A stretch of DNA of 64,000 bases from Panorpa germanica (lineage: Eukaryota; Arthropoda; Insecta; Mecoptera; Panorpidae), in the NCBI GenBank assembly GCA_963678705.1, contig OY783212.1, positions 3,410,001-3,474,000 of the forward strand. Reading direction: 5' to 3'. The notes below the pieces were generated by a model. The model did not search any database. It saw nothing but the letters and a program-made list of their open reading frames with translations, and was not told the origin of the DNA. The first letter of the stretch is position 1, and each line of letters opens with the position of its first letter. The translations under genes and the position numbers were made by a program. Below are positions 18,003-31,586 of the stretch, in pieces.

Positions 18003-19845
18003 ACCAAGGAAGTAAATTTATATAAACATTGTCTGAGAGTGGCTTTTTTGTTAATGTGACATGGAAACAATAAAATTTGTATTTAAAGAATGTCTTTTAT
18101 TGCAGCATATATTTAAAAAATCAAATACACAATATATAATTATTTACCATCTAACATAAATAAATTCGGCCTACAAAATATGAGATTTTATATTAATACA
18201 AATGGTTATTAAGGCATAACTATCACAATTATATATCTAGATCTTAATTTTTTACTTTTACTTTATTATAAGTAGTTATTATGTTGGATAATTAACACTA
18301 GTGTATAGTATTATAAATTTATTATTCTGAGCATCTGTAATATTGTTTTTATTTTGATACTCTAAAATTAATTTTCGTTACGCAAGGTTTCATAAATAAT
18401 TATGAAAATATACGTAAACTGTAAATGGATTGAATGCAAAACTAATCACTTTGGTTTTAAGTGGTAAACACATTTACACAACAAGATACATAGTAATATA
18501 TTATTAAATATTAAGTACTTTTTTTAAGTATTTTAAATTTAAGGCATTTAGAATGTTCATATAACAAACTATTCTTTATAGAATATTTTACTTTTTAGAA
18601 TATGAAATTGGACGGTTCTTTGATTCTATATTGGTCATTAATCAGTCATCAAAATTGTTTACATAATTATATTGGAATGTCATTGAATTGAGCATATGAA
18701 TTTACTATTAACTATTTAAGCTGCTTCTATGTGAATAACTAATAATACAAGTATGAAAATAGTGATATAGCTGCTATTATATTATAAACTTATAAAAAAA
18801 AATGATTTATTGACATCACCTTCAATCGCTTGAATTAAATGATAACAATTTGTGATATATAAATATAACTCAGTGCATAAAGCCGTTTCATATAAGAATT
18901 GATATACATGATAATGATTTCTAATTATTTGTCTAAAATATAAGATAATGCAGTAGAAGCATTCTGCAAATAAAAATATATACATTACATTATAAGATAA
19001 TACAATATAGACATAATAATACAAATTTTCAAATTGAATAGCTACCATATTTTCGGGTTCTAAAAATACAAATCTTACAACTAATGCAAATTTTTCTGTA
19101 TGCAATTCTTTAACATTAAAATGCACGAACCCATGCATATATACATATTATAATATATATTTTATATACAATTATCTCTCAATTTTGGTTTTATATTATT
19201 ACTTAGGCACAAAATCTATAATTTTTTTTTGATAATTCTTACTTACTATTAAGAAGCGAAAATTAATATTCATAATTACGTTAAGTAACCAGTAATTAAA
19301 CACTCAGGTAGTAAACTTTTGAGGCACAATTGTCGATATGTTATTCAATTATTCATCTCAAGATTTATGACTAACATTATTATGTTATTAATTATTGATA
19401 TGTGAATAATCTAAAAAATTGAATATTACATATTAATCGAGGGCTAGTTCACCGAGCTACCGAAAGTTCACATTTCTATTATTATTTTGTGACATTTATG
19501 AAGAGTTACTGTTGATACCTCTCATATTGTTAAAAATAGTTCCGAAACATATTAATAATATCACGGTCTCCCTAAATTTTTGATTATCTTTGTGTTTTGT
19601 ATTGTTTCAACACAATACTAATTATCCTTTTGGTTATAAAAAAATGTCCACGACGTTTAAAGTGTAAATGTGTGTCAAAAACGTTTTAAAGAAAATTTCA
19701 ATATAAAAAAAAAGTTTGGAGGAAAGGCAATTAAGGCACTCACATTTTTTAATGATTAAATTTAAATCATATTTCAGTTTCAGGCCATAATATTTTTGAA
19801 TATTTCCTCTAAATAATTTAAGAAATCAATTACTTGTTTTTGTAT
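18003..19845. other. Tail-to-tail intergenic region
   Basis: Fignl1 and Crumbs converge here. The 1.8 kb is AT-rich and probably holds both 3' untranslated regions. No gene or structured repeat was recognised; the minus-strand frame at 18782-19138 is low-complexity and unlike any family I know. Confidence 0.5.
18069..18074 (+). terminator. Polyadenylation signal of Fignl1
   Basis: A canonical AATAAA lies 67 bases after the Fignl1 stop codon. It fits a very short 3' untranslated region. Confidence 0.6.
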
Positions 19846-22800
19846 TTATATCAGTCTTTCTTCTGGTGGAGGTTTTAGTACAGAATCCATTTCAAGCCGA
19901 GGGTTACAATATTCTTGAGCACTAGGACTATATGTGCCCCTAGTAGCACGTTTGTTACGTGCCATCACCAATAATGCTCCAATTAAAGCACCACCAAGCC
20001 CTAAAATTCCAATAACTATTGGCACTACAATGATAGCAATATCCACCGGTGATGCACCTCCCAAAGATATCTAAAAAAATTAGGATAGTTTTAAAGGTAT
20101 ACTTTTTTAATAAGTCACCTCTCGTTTCTCATATTACCTCTTCTGTACAATTTTTCGCACCGAAGCCTTCTTTGCAAATGCATTCATACTCTGGTGTTGT
20201 GTCACACTTTTCAACACAAATGCCTTCGTTAGCACAAGGATTCACCGAACATGGATCTTCTAGATGACAATTGAATCCACATTTATCGTTAAAACACATG
20301 CAGTGATAGCTTCCAAGTGTGTTGTTACAAATGCCTTCACCTCCACAATCAATATTTCTTTCAACGCACTCATCAATGTCTCGGTTACACGTAGCTCCCT
20401 TAAATCCTGAAATAACATAAAAATATATTAACACAAAACTGCTTGATATGTGTTTGTAAATTATTAACAAGAACAACAGCTTTTGCAGGTGAAGACAATA
20501 CTCGTGTATTTAAGTATAGTGAAATTATTTTTACACCAAAAAGTAAAAGACACGGTGGCCGAAGTAGTTAAAGCATAAACACATAAGCTACCCGACAACA
20601 GCTATACTTTCAGTTTCATTTATTTTTTATAATTTGCTAAATATATTTATAGTGGATTATCTTATTGGAAGTCTGGCACAAGCGGTAAAAAAGCAATTGT
20701 TTTCAGTCACAATTACGTTCCGGCTAAATCAATTATATTTAATCACAATTGCTTTCAACGGTATGTCTGGGGTAAATGTGCCACCTCCGCCTTGTTTAAC
20801 ACGGCCCTGTGTACATATAAAAGGCCTTGATACCAATTACCAATTTGCTAAATACTAATACTCTAAATTGAAATGGAAGCATTAAAATAGTTTACTGAAA
20901 TGAAATTGAGAAGATGCTAAAGCCATAAGACTAAACCAAAAATATTAAATGCATGACCAAGTACAGTATGTAAAAGCAGACGAATTATAAATACCGGGCA
21001 TTAAATATAGGTACCAACCACAATAAACATTTATGATGTTTACGTGTTATTTTTAATTCATTACCTGTTCTAGAACAGCTGCAGGTAAATGAGTCAATTC
21101 CATCGATACAAATGCCACCATTTAAACAAGGATGACTTTTGCAATCATCGATGTTTGTTTCGCAGAAGTCATCCTCAAATCCTGGCAAACAAGCGCAGGT
21201 TGGTGTTCCGTTTTCCGTGGTTTGACAAGTTCCTCCATTCTGACACTGAACAACTGAACAATATGGTTTATCACACATAGCTCCCGTAAAACCTTTTGAA
21301 CACTCGCATGTAAAGTTGTTTCCTGTAACATCATCTGAAAGAAATGTTATTATGAATAACAAAATTCTCAAAAAAAGATAATACAAAGCGATATTTCTTA
21401 TAACCTGGTTTCTAATAATATTAAAATAAGACTTACTATGACCATCTATGCAAGAACTTCCGTTTTTGCAAGGATTATTTTCACATGTAATTAATCTAGA
21501 TGTTTCACATTGCGGTCCTGCGAAATCTGATAAACAGTGGCATTCATAATATGCAAGATGGTTTTCGCATGTACCTCCATTTAAACATGGAGAACTTTCA
21601 CATTCATCTTTCTTTGTCTTACAGAATTGGCCTTCGTAACCTTTTTGACAATCACATGTGTATCCAGCTATACCATCAATACAAGTTGAATTGTGTTCAC
21701 ATTCATTGAAAATGCATTCATCTATATTTTTTGAACAATCGTCTTCTTCATAGCCAGGTTGACATTTACAATTGTAAAATTCTGTACTGTTTAAACATTC
21801 CCCTCCATTGAAGCAATCCTAGTAAAACATAATAGTTGTTTTTGATGTAAAGATTAAAAATAGATATGGAATATTCAAATGGACTTACCTGCTCAAAACA
21901 TAAGACACATCCTTTATCAATTGTTCTATTTCCTATCAATTCGTAATGAGTGACACCATGCCAATTATCTGGATAGATTTCTTGTCTAGAATAAAAAGCT
22001 AACAAGTTGTTGCCCAATCTTACTTCTCCTAAACACCCCTTGAACATTGCTCCATTTTCAATTCCATTTACACCGTTTCTAACGTTCTTTAAGTTGAAGT
22101 CATGTTCGTAATAAGTTGAATTATCATTTTGTAAAGTTGTTAATAAATTATTGTTTTTTAATTTTTGAGCGTTGTAGTTTAATCCATCAAAAATGATATC
22201 GTCGTTAATAGCTCCTCCCAAAACAATTGTCATGTTTTCATTAAATAGATTTTCAAAACCACTTTGATTTATTTGTTCTATTAAAGCATGATCAAAACTC
22301 CAGGGTTCAAAATCTGCTTCTATTTTTCCCGATGTTATAGTAATCAACACCCGAGCCCATCCGTAATCTGAATTTTCTTTGTGGAATCGATACGAAACTG
22401 GAAAAGTTTCATCTTCAGAAAGTCTGAATTGTAGAGTAATCTGTAAATAATCATTTAGAACTCGATTTATGCGCTACTACAAAACATTTCTAATTTACAC
22501 AAAAGTGTCAGACCTGGTACGTATTGGGTATTTTTCAAGGACAAGGTCTATTACTATAAACAATAAAGGTATAAATTGTTACCTGATCTTTATAAACTGC
22601 TACTTCGAAATACATCTCTCCATTTCTGATATGGAGCATTGTGCCACCTGTTTTACTTCTGTATTGAATTTCAATTCTGTCTGGTGCAGTAGTCAAATCT
22701 TCTGTGGACGCAGGACGAAATCTGAGTGTTTCGTTGTTGCCATTGAATGTAATATTGCTAACACACTCATAACCGTCATCGAGATTGTGACACATAGATC

Positions 22801-25800
22801 CGTTGGGACATGAACGAATTTGGCAAAACTCTATATCTTGACAGAACTTTCCTTTATATCCAATGGGGCAAGTACATCTACAATAGTTTAATTTACTTAA
22901 AACATACATATATACCATAATACTCCAACTAGAGGAAACTATACTTACATAAAGTCATTCCAGGTGTTGTTACATGATGCATTATGCCGGCAGGGAGAAC
23001 TTTTACATAGATCGTCACTAACTATCCCCTCTAAGATAGATGAGTTATTGAATATGACTGTACCAAAAGGAAGATAATATGGCAAACCGGGAAAGTCCAA
23101 CGGGAAAAACTCAACTATCATGGTACCAGAGCCGTTATTAATCTATTTATAAAAAATAAAATAAATTAAATCACAAATTCTTATAGAACATAAATTTATT
23201 TTCAAAATTAAATATACCTGAACATCTTGTATAATTCCTTTAAAGTCGCTCAATCCTTCTTTAAGATCAACAATAGCTTGACGTGCTGGTCTTGTTTCAG
23301 GTATTGGTTGGGGTTTACCTCCTAGATACAACAACTGTGCATCCAGTGGACCAGTCGAAGAAATTGTTTTACGAAAGTATTCAGTACCATTGATTTTAAC
23401 TTGAATCAATGTTAAGTTACGAACAACTTCTATCAGATGATTATATCCGTTATCTAGTTTACTGCCAGACACTGTATATGCTTCAGGAGATCCATTAAAT
23501 TGTATTTTCAGTAGAAGGTCACCAGAACTTAACAAAGCAGCCACATAAGAATCTTCCGCTGATATTGTTCCATTAACAATAGGACTTCCCAAATGAAACA
23601 ACTACAAAAAAGCTTTATTAGATTTAAAACTAAATCCGAACGAACATTTTCAAATCCTGATCTACAAGTTACATAAGTCTGAAAATTACTACTGTAGCTG
23701 TAAGAAACTATTTCATTTTACCTGACCACTATCTTGCCGAGTTCTTATAAACATGGAAATATCGACACAAGTTCTTACAGCTTTGCGAGCTACTTCACTG
23801 ACATTTACAACAACAAGACTGTTAGTGGTGTTTTCATGTCCAAAAGTTGCAGCTGTCCTATCTACGGACAAATTATTTATACATAAATAAAAGTAATTTA
23901 TTTCAACATAACATAAACCAGATATAGAAGTTAAACATACTGTATTGGCAAGTTATTCCTAGATATGGTCTTTCGCAAGAACAAGAAAAGTTGCTCCATA
24001 AGTCACTGCAATGTCCTCCAGAATGACATGGGTTTGGCTGGCATTGATTAGTTCTAGGACAACCTTCATGAACATTTACCATTTTAGTAATAGCACCAGA
24101 TTTATCTGGAAGAACCTACAAAAACATTGTAATACTATTGTAATGCATTGACTGAAATTGTACTTCTTTTACAAATGTGTTTGCATATTTTATATAAAAA
24201 TACATACCCATTCTCCATTAATTACAACATCTTCTGTACATCCTACGAAATAAGGTGGTCCATGAATTAGACTTGAAAACTCTTCAATAGCGCCCCCAAG
24301 ATGAGTTGTAGGAAAACTTGTAAAAGAGGCGTTGGTAACATCATTAGTATTAATGGGATATATAGTTTGTTCTTCATTGGCTGATAATACAAGATGCGTA
24401 GAATTGATTGCAACAAAAATCTGATAAGGAAATCAACGATGTTTTAACATTTGTAATATAAAATATTAGTTTTATAAGACATAATGCGCCTATACCTTTT
24501 GCCACTTGCTATTATTTAAATTAGCTCCGATGGAGACACCTTCCCATTTATTTAAGAGAGAAGAATGTAAATTCAGCCTTCCATTCACCAGTTCGAGTAT
24601 GTAGTAAGTTAAACCAGAGCCTAAAGCAAGTAATCCATTTGGCAAAGTTGTTTTAAATCTTAACTGAATATCATAACCTTCGTCACGTGTTGTATTAACC
24701 TCGACGTAACTATTATTACCACCATGAGACATTGTTGTCACCTATATATTAAATAATTCAATATATTTTTCAAGAAATATATATATATATCAAATTTATG
24801 TGCCAACAAACCTTGTCACATGTAGCTCCTTGGAACCCAGTAACACAAGAGCAGTTAAACTTATGCTCCGTTTCGTTAATGACGTACGGTAGACAAGTTC
24901 CGTTATACAAACAGGGTGATGAATCACATCCGGTCAACTTAACGGAGCAGTTCCTTCCTCCCCAGGATCTTTCGCAATGGCAATAATACGAAGCAATGTC
25001 ATCTTTACATTGACCGTGTTCACAAGGTTTGAACCTATAAAAATGACCTGTTATTTTGCAATACTACGTAATAAGCAATGATTTATAAAAGGAAGTAAAT
25101 TTCTATTATATAATTTGATGATGTCTTGTTTCTGCCTGTTGTTTACCTGTCGCATTCATCTATATCAATCTCGCAATGAACTCCTTCGAAGCCGTCTGCA
25201 CAATCACACTCATAGCGACCCACTTTGTCATTGCACGAACCGTGAAATCCACAGGGATTGCTATCACACTCGTTGATATTCTTTTCACATTTTTTTCCTG
25301 TTGTCCCAGCTTGACAAACACATTCGTACCTAACATATGATTTAGATCAATTAAATGAAATTTTAAAAAGGCACACAAATTGGTATATAAGTATTGGTTA
25401 TTAAAATTTGATATTATTGAATTTATTTTTTAATTGATGTTAATAAAATATAGTAATTAATTAATCACCCGCTGGCATTCGCATGACTGAAAGTGCCGCT
25501 GAATACTATTGGCAGAGGGATCGCAGAAGACTTATACATTTCATATAAGGTATGATTTGATCTTTCGAGACAGGTGCCCCCAAAGAGGCATGGACTACTT
25601 TCACATTCATTTATATCTTCCTCACAGTTTTTTCCTAAAATTTTAAGGTATGTTAGAAATATATAAATAGTAGAACGTTTCATTTGTTGATAAAGTGGGG
25701 AAACGGACTGACAGCACTCGAAGTGGAATATCATTTGTATTTTTCGCCATTTATTATTGACTATTGCAATTGGGTTAAGAATTACTTCTTTGTGGTCTGA

Positions 25801-28800
25801 TCTTTTGAATTTTTATTGAAAAATATTAAAATATCTCTCTTTCTCTTCTATTTAATTGTTCATATCTACTATAATATTGCCCACAACTGACAACAAAGGC
25901 TTTAGAGAATAATAACGGTAAAACATGAATATTCTTACAAGAAGCCAGTGCTGCATACACTTTATACAATGCAAATAAGTACCTGTGTATCCAGGAAGGC
26001 AAATGCATTGGTAGTCGTTTATTTCATCTTGGCATTCCGCATCATTTTGACAAGGATTACTTGCGCACTCGTCGATGTTAGTGTCACACAACAGGCCTGT
26101 GTAGCCTGTTCCATCGCAGTTACAAGTAAAGCTGTTGCGCCCATCCTTGCATTGTCCGTCATGCAAGCAAGGCATCGACTGAAATGTATTCACAAAACTT
26201 AGATATTTTAATTTAATGTCTTAAATATACATTTATTTTGTTTTTGTCTAAACCTTGAGCAACATTTCAATATTTAGCCAAAACAATCATCAATTTTTTC
26301 AAATTAAGAAAAAGTCTATGTAACATCCTGCATTTGAGCTTGCTCAACAAAAACCATAAGACTTACTTGATTCCCCATCAACCTGACGTGTTATTAATAG
26401 TTTTACATTTAAGAAATTGAAAATACAGTAACTCCTTAACTTACGCAGATTCAAAGATATGGGTTCTCAGAAGACTTATACAAGATGTTTGAAAATGTTT
26501 TAAAAAATTTAAGATCTAAGAATCTTCTAATATTAGCTAATTACTACATAGATTTAAAAAACTATTACTATTGGACATTTGCGAACACCTCTCGAAACAG
26601 GGCCCGATTAATCTTTCTGTAAAGTAGGCGATTACAACATTAAACTTTCACCAAAATCAATTATATCCAGTCACAATTGTCTTTACGGAAAGTAATCGTA
26701 ACCAGACATAATATTCTTTCGCAGAAAACAATGACCTTTTTTCAATTCTTCTAGCGAGCAATCTATTGCATCCAGTCGCAATTGTTCCGCCGAAATCAAT
26801 TGATTATAATGGTAGACCACTTTCAAATGTCTATCGCCACTGGGCCATTATTTATCCGGCACTTGTCGGACCGAACTAACCATCATTTTATTTATTTAAC
26901 GTAGGTCTACTACCGATGCAGATTCATATGTCTTATCGTGAAGTCATGGTCTCATAGATTTTTAACCTAATAAGTTTATCATTACCTGAGCACATTTACA
27001 TATTAGAACAACCAATCACAGAAAATATGACGCTGATTCGGGAATTGTATCCGAGAGCGAAGCAGTCTGGGGTCAAGTTAAATGGTATCGGCCTCTGTGT
27101 GTTAAAAATCAACTACTATTTTTGCTTCTTTAGAATGGTGATCCCTTAATCCTTTTAAATTTGTATTTCTTTGAACTTAGTTTAAAATATCTCATTGTCG
27201 GGAGTTAATAATTTTTTAAATGATCAAAATTGTTAAATAGTAAATATACACTATTGCTAGTTTAATGTAAAAAGTATAATGCACTCCAGCAAAGAAAATC
27301 ATGCAGTTACAATAAATGTTATCTACCTTATATAAAAATAAAAACATTGACTTACTTGACATTCGTCTATATCAACTTCACAGTTCATGCCTGCCATTCC
27401 TGGACTACATTGACATTCATAAGAAGCTAATTTATCTACACAAGTTGAATCTCCAACACAGGGATTCGATTCACATTCATCAATGTCTGATTCACATTGC
27501 TTACCAGTATAGCCGGAAAGACACTCGCAGGCGTAGTCGTTTACCTGTAATTCAACAATTTTTAGAGAACTTTAATGGAGTAGATATTATTTTTAAAAAA
27601 ATTATTAGTATTATCCAAAACTTAATATAAAACAAATATTAATCACAAAATGAATTTCTATACCTTATTAATACAATTTGCCATGTTCTTACAAGGAGAA
27701 CTTAAACATTCATCAACGTCCATTTCACAACGTTTTCCTGTATACCCAGGTTCACAGTAGCACTGGAACGACCCTTCACGATTTTGGCAAATTCCATTGT
27801 TGCATAGATTTTTCGTAACTTCACATTCATTTATGTCCACCTCACATTGTGTACCTTCATAAAATATGATAATCAGCGTATAAAGAAATAAAGTAAAACA
27901 TAAAAGGCTTCAGAACTTTAAGAATAAAAATAGTTATCAGAAAGCCTAATATGTATGCAACTATGATAACTTTGTAATGTGCATTAAGGGGTTATACAGT
28001 CATGATTTTCAAAAAATCAAATTTTTTAAATTTCATTTTCGTAATGTACATATATTTAAGTATATACACACAGAAATTTTTACTTCTTGCTCTATAACTT
28101 TAATTCTAAAAGCCTTTCCAGACAAAATCTTGAAAAATAGTTTTTTTTCCGGAATCCTGACTGCGTATAACCCCTTAAGGAAAACAGCGCATGTTTCGTA
28201 AATTTGCACGCTTGTAAATTCTATAATTATTTATAAATTGTAACATATTGTGTTGTTAATCTCAGCTTTTTTAAACATGACAATATCACATAATCAATAT
28301 TCAACTATGTAAAAAATTCTAAACATAATTCGAATATAAATTTGTATTAAATTGTTACACGATGTGGTTCGAATATGAATTTGAAATATTAATTTAAAAT
28401 AATGAGTTTGAACTACAGGACCACTAAAAAGAACTTTTTTTTTTTGGAATGTTTGATTTAAAACATTAAACATTGAAAGCAGGTCTTCGTTATACAAACA
28501 TTACTGCAGTTATAAGATATTTCATGTCTGCACTTCACGTTAAAAAGAAAACAAAAAGCTTACTTTTTTGTGATAATAGTATATTTTAATCCTGATAGAC
28601 ACGCAATGAATTTACTGCGTACTAATTTACTAATGTAAGAGTATGAGATTAAGCTTGCATTTAATTTAAAACTGAAAATACTATAATAAAACGAACTATA
28701 ATACCGTAAAGTTCGTAAAGTTTTATTTTATATTCACTAGTTTACAATATCTTAAGCTAAAAAAAATGTATGTAATAGGTAAACTTTTTTATGTTAAATA

Positions 28801-31586
28801 AACCTTATATATACGTAACTGTGTAGCCGTGTTATTAATAAATATTAACAATTCTAATACGATCATTTTCTATAATGTAAAATAATCCAAATGAAAGAAT
28901 ATACGAATCTAATTTCGTTTGTAACAAGGTTTATTCAGTAGAAATATGTGTAATTTAGTTATTCGATTTATTTCTGATTGAGCATATTAATATATAGATA
29001 ATATTTCTTACCAGTCCACCCTTCTTTGCATCTGCAGGAGTAATTTATAGATCCAGTATTGTCAGCAGTACAATTACCTTCGTGCATACAGGGGCTACTG
29101 TGACAAGGATCTATTTGGCAATCTTTTCCTTCCAGACAGCATTTCCCACCTACACATACCTGATAATACAAAATGTGTAGTAATATAATTGTGAAAACAA
29201 ATTAAGTATATACAAAATTAGGAGCAAACCTGCAATTCAGAACAAAGCGGATTGCAAATTTCAGTTCTATATTCACAAGAATCTCCTCCAAATCCATTGC
29301 GGCACTCACAAAACCCTGTACTAGGATTACATGTGCCTTCATTAGAGCATATTTTCAACTTACAGGGCTCGGATAAAGACATAGACGTATTACACGAATA
29401 TCCTGATAACAAAAATGTCAACGATAAAAAGAAATTAGTAAACATTTCATGATTGACTGAAAAGGCGAAATATGACATTACCCGATAATCCATCTGCGCA
29501 CGAGATAATACATTGACCTGGCATGCCTGAATAAAAAATTAATAAGGTATAGTGATACTTTGTAACAAACATATCTGTAATTTATAAAAGAAACATATTA
29601 CCATTGGTTCCAGGTTTACAGTAGCACTCGCCGAACTCACAGTCTGAATCTGGTGGACATTTTACAACGTTTGAGCAAGGTATTCTTTTTTCACAGTAAG
29701 GCCCTACATCACCAGGCATACATTGACAAACGTATGATCCATCTTTGTTAACACAAGTACCCCCGTTGTGACACGGTGAACTAAGACATTCATCCAGATG
29801 CTAGATTTTTAACACAAATAATTAAATTAACTAAGTGCTCATTAATGTATTATAATTCATTTAGTACCTATTTTCTTACTTGTTCACAGTTTAAACCTCC
29901 ATATCCTGATGCACATGTGCAGATATATGTCCCATAAAAATCGAAACAAGTTGCACCGTGTAAACAAGGCCACAGTGTTTCACATTCATCAATGTTTACG
30001 TCGCAAATATGTCCAGTGAATCCTGTTCCTTCGCACTCGCATGTAAAGTTATCAATATGATCAATGCACGTGCCTCCATGTAAACACGGTTGAGATTTGC
30101 AATCGTCAATATTAATTTCGCAGTTTCTACCATTGTATCCTACCGAAAAATAACAAATTAAAATTACTGTGGTTTATAAAAGAGACGTTTATATACCAAA
30201 AGATTATTAATTAGTAAATATCACGTTAATCACGTTCAATAATCCTTAAATAAAAATGCACACTAAATCACCTTTTTTACATTCACAGAAGTAGTTTTCT
30301 TCTCCAGAATCTGCTTGACATGAACCGCCGTTTATACACGGATTTTCAATGCAGAGAGGGTGAATAATAACTTCGTTTTCGCAACGGAATCCTAAAAATA
30401 AATTGATACATTAAAGCATTCGATATACTATAGCATATATGTAATTAATGTGGTACCTGTATAGCCAGGTGCACAAAGACAGTGAAGATATCCCTGCGCG
30501 TCTTCGGTGCAAGTGCCACCATTCTCACACTTTGGTGGTTTATCTTTTTCAACTAAACACAGTGGTCCTTGGTCTTGCTGACAATTCTTTCCACTATACC
30601 GATCACTGCAGTGACATTCATAACTAAAACATCAAAATATACTAATAAAACAAAGAAATCACCCGAAATAATACCCGAACAAAATATACAAGTTTCAAAA
30701 CGAACCTGTTTGCTTTCGAGGTACATATCCCGTGCTGCATGCAAGGCTCATTAAAACAATGATTTTCTTGTGACACTCGCAAAACATTTCTAGAGTCAAC
30801 ACCTAATTAAAACATATATAATTAAGATACTTTAAAATAATGAACAATGATAATTGAAAAATTATAATTACTTACAAGGATCTGTCGATAAAGGACAAGG
30901 ACCAAATTTTACATTTACAGCGTTTTGTAAACTTCTGTTATCAAACTGAAAACCTGGTCCAGATAAAACACAACCAGAAAACTTATCTCCTAAAATTAAG
31001 ATTGCGGCTTCATCTTTAATATTTGATGCAGCAAGATATTCTGTGTTATATGTAGAGTTTGCTAAAAAAAAAATTATCTGCATAATATACATATATAAAA
31101 TATTTGCACCTACATAATTTACATATATAAACTTCCAGAAATACTAAAATAATACAAATGCTTACCGATTAATAATTCTTCATTATCCATGTAAAGCGTT
31201 AGGTTTCCTAACCGATATATAAATTGTATTATATGCCAGTCATTGTCTAATAATTTTGTGTTTACTTCTACCTCTCGTTTTAAAACTCCTTGTTGGGTTA
31301 AAGATAACACAATTGAGTCTCGGGAAATGGTACATTGAAATGAGTCCCCTTTAAAAGTCTGTTTGAAAAGTTCTCCTCCTGAAATTGTTGAAATAGTATA
31401 ATATTTATAAAGATATAAATGATTCATTAAAAGATTTAAATGTAAGATTAATACCTGTACAAGATCTAAAGCTTAATGCTGCATGACTCCACAAAGTTAA
31501 TGGAGAATGAAGTCTCATATATCCGGTACCATCCAAATATGCTTCTCGAGGTTCTGGAACTGCTTCCGTTAGAAAGGCCAATAGAA
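19846..31586 (-). CDS. crb: Crumbs, apical polarity protein (first exon not found)
   Basis: Apical transmembrane protein that sets epithelial polarity through Stardust/PALS1 and FERM proteins. Exons 5' to 3': 31455-31586, 31166-31378, 30876-31061, 30706-30802, 30457-30623, 30272-30391, 29880-30139, 29602-29800, 29482-29526, 29230-29402, 29012-29159, 27664-27854, 27356-27544, 25983-26178, 25469-25634, 25147-25329, 24812-25034, 24496-24741, 24208-24420, 23941-24115, 23722-23861, 23218-23601, 22949-23142, 22583-22877, 21889-22440, 21437-21818, 21065-21334, 20138-20406, 19846-20070. All junctions keep frame, for about 2,076 residues. Laminin-G-like segments lie at 30876-31586, 24208-24741, 22949-23861 and 21889-22877, with many cysteine-rich EGF repeats, several of calcium-binding DxDEC type. 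The last exon has one membrane helix and a 37-residue tail with the FERM-binding GTYSPS and the terminal PDZ ligand ERLI. The first exon found starts in phase 1, so a signal-peptide exon lies further right. Confidence 0.95.
26179..27355. other. Crumbs intron with repeat-like sequence
   Basis: No exon is present in this 1.2 kb intron. Around 26640-26800 it has spaced copies of a motif like AATCAATTATATCCAGTCAC plus AATTG. A related copy occurs in another Crumbs intron at about 20700-20755. This suggests an old interspersed repeat in both places; its borders and class were not resolved. Confidence 0.4.
27855..29011. other. Crumbs intron, AT-rich
   Basis: This 1.16 kb intron contains the TTAA-flanked miniature element at 27988-28174 and otherwise only AT-rich sequence with no recognisable exon. 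Confidence 0.5.
27988..28174. mobile_element. TTAA-flanked miniature transposon in a Crumbs intron
   Basis: A 187-base non-coding element starts GGGGTTATACAGTCA and ends with its near-inverse, TGACTGCGTATAACCCC (one two-base gap in the pairing). It is flanked by TTAA on each side (27984-27987 and 28175-28178). A TTAA duplication is characteristic of piggyBac-type integration, but the terminal bases do not match a family I can name with certainty. Confidence 0.7.

Noticed and set aside
18782-19138. 118-codon minus-strand frame between Fignl1 and Crumbs
   Set aside because: Tyr/Phe/Ile-rich translation typical of AT-rich non-coding DNA; it lies in the likely 3' untranslated region of Crumbs.
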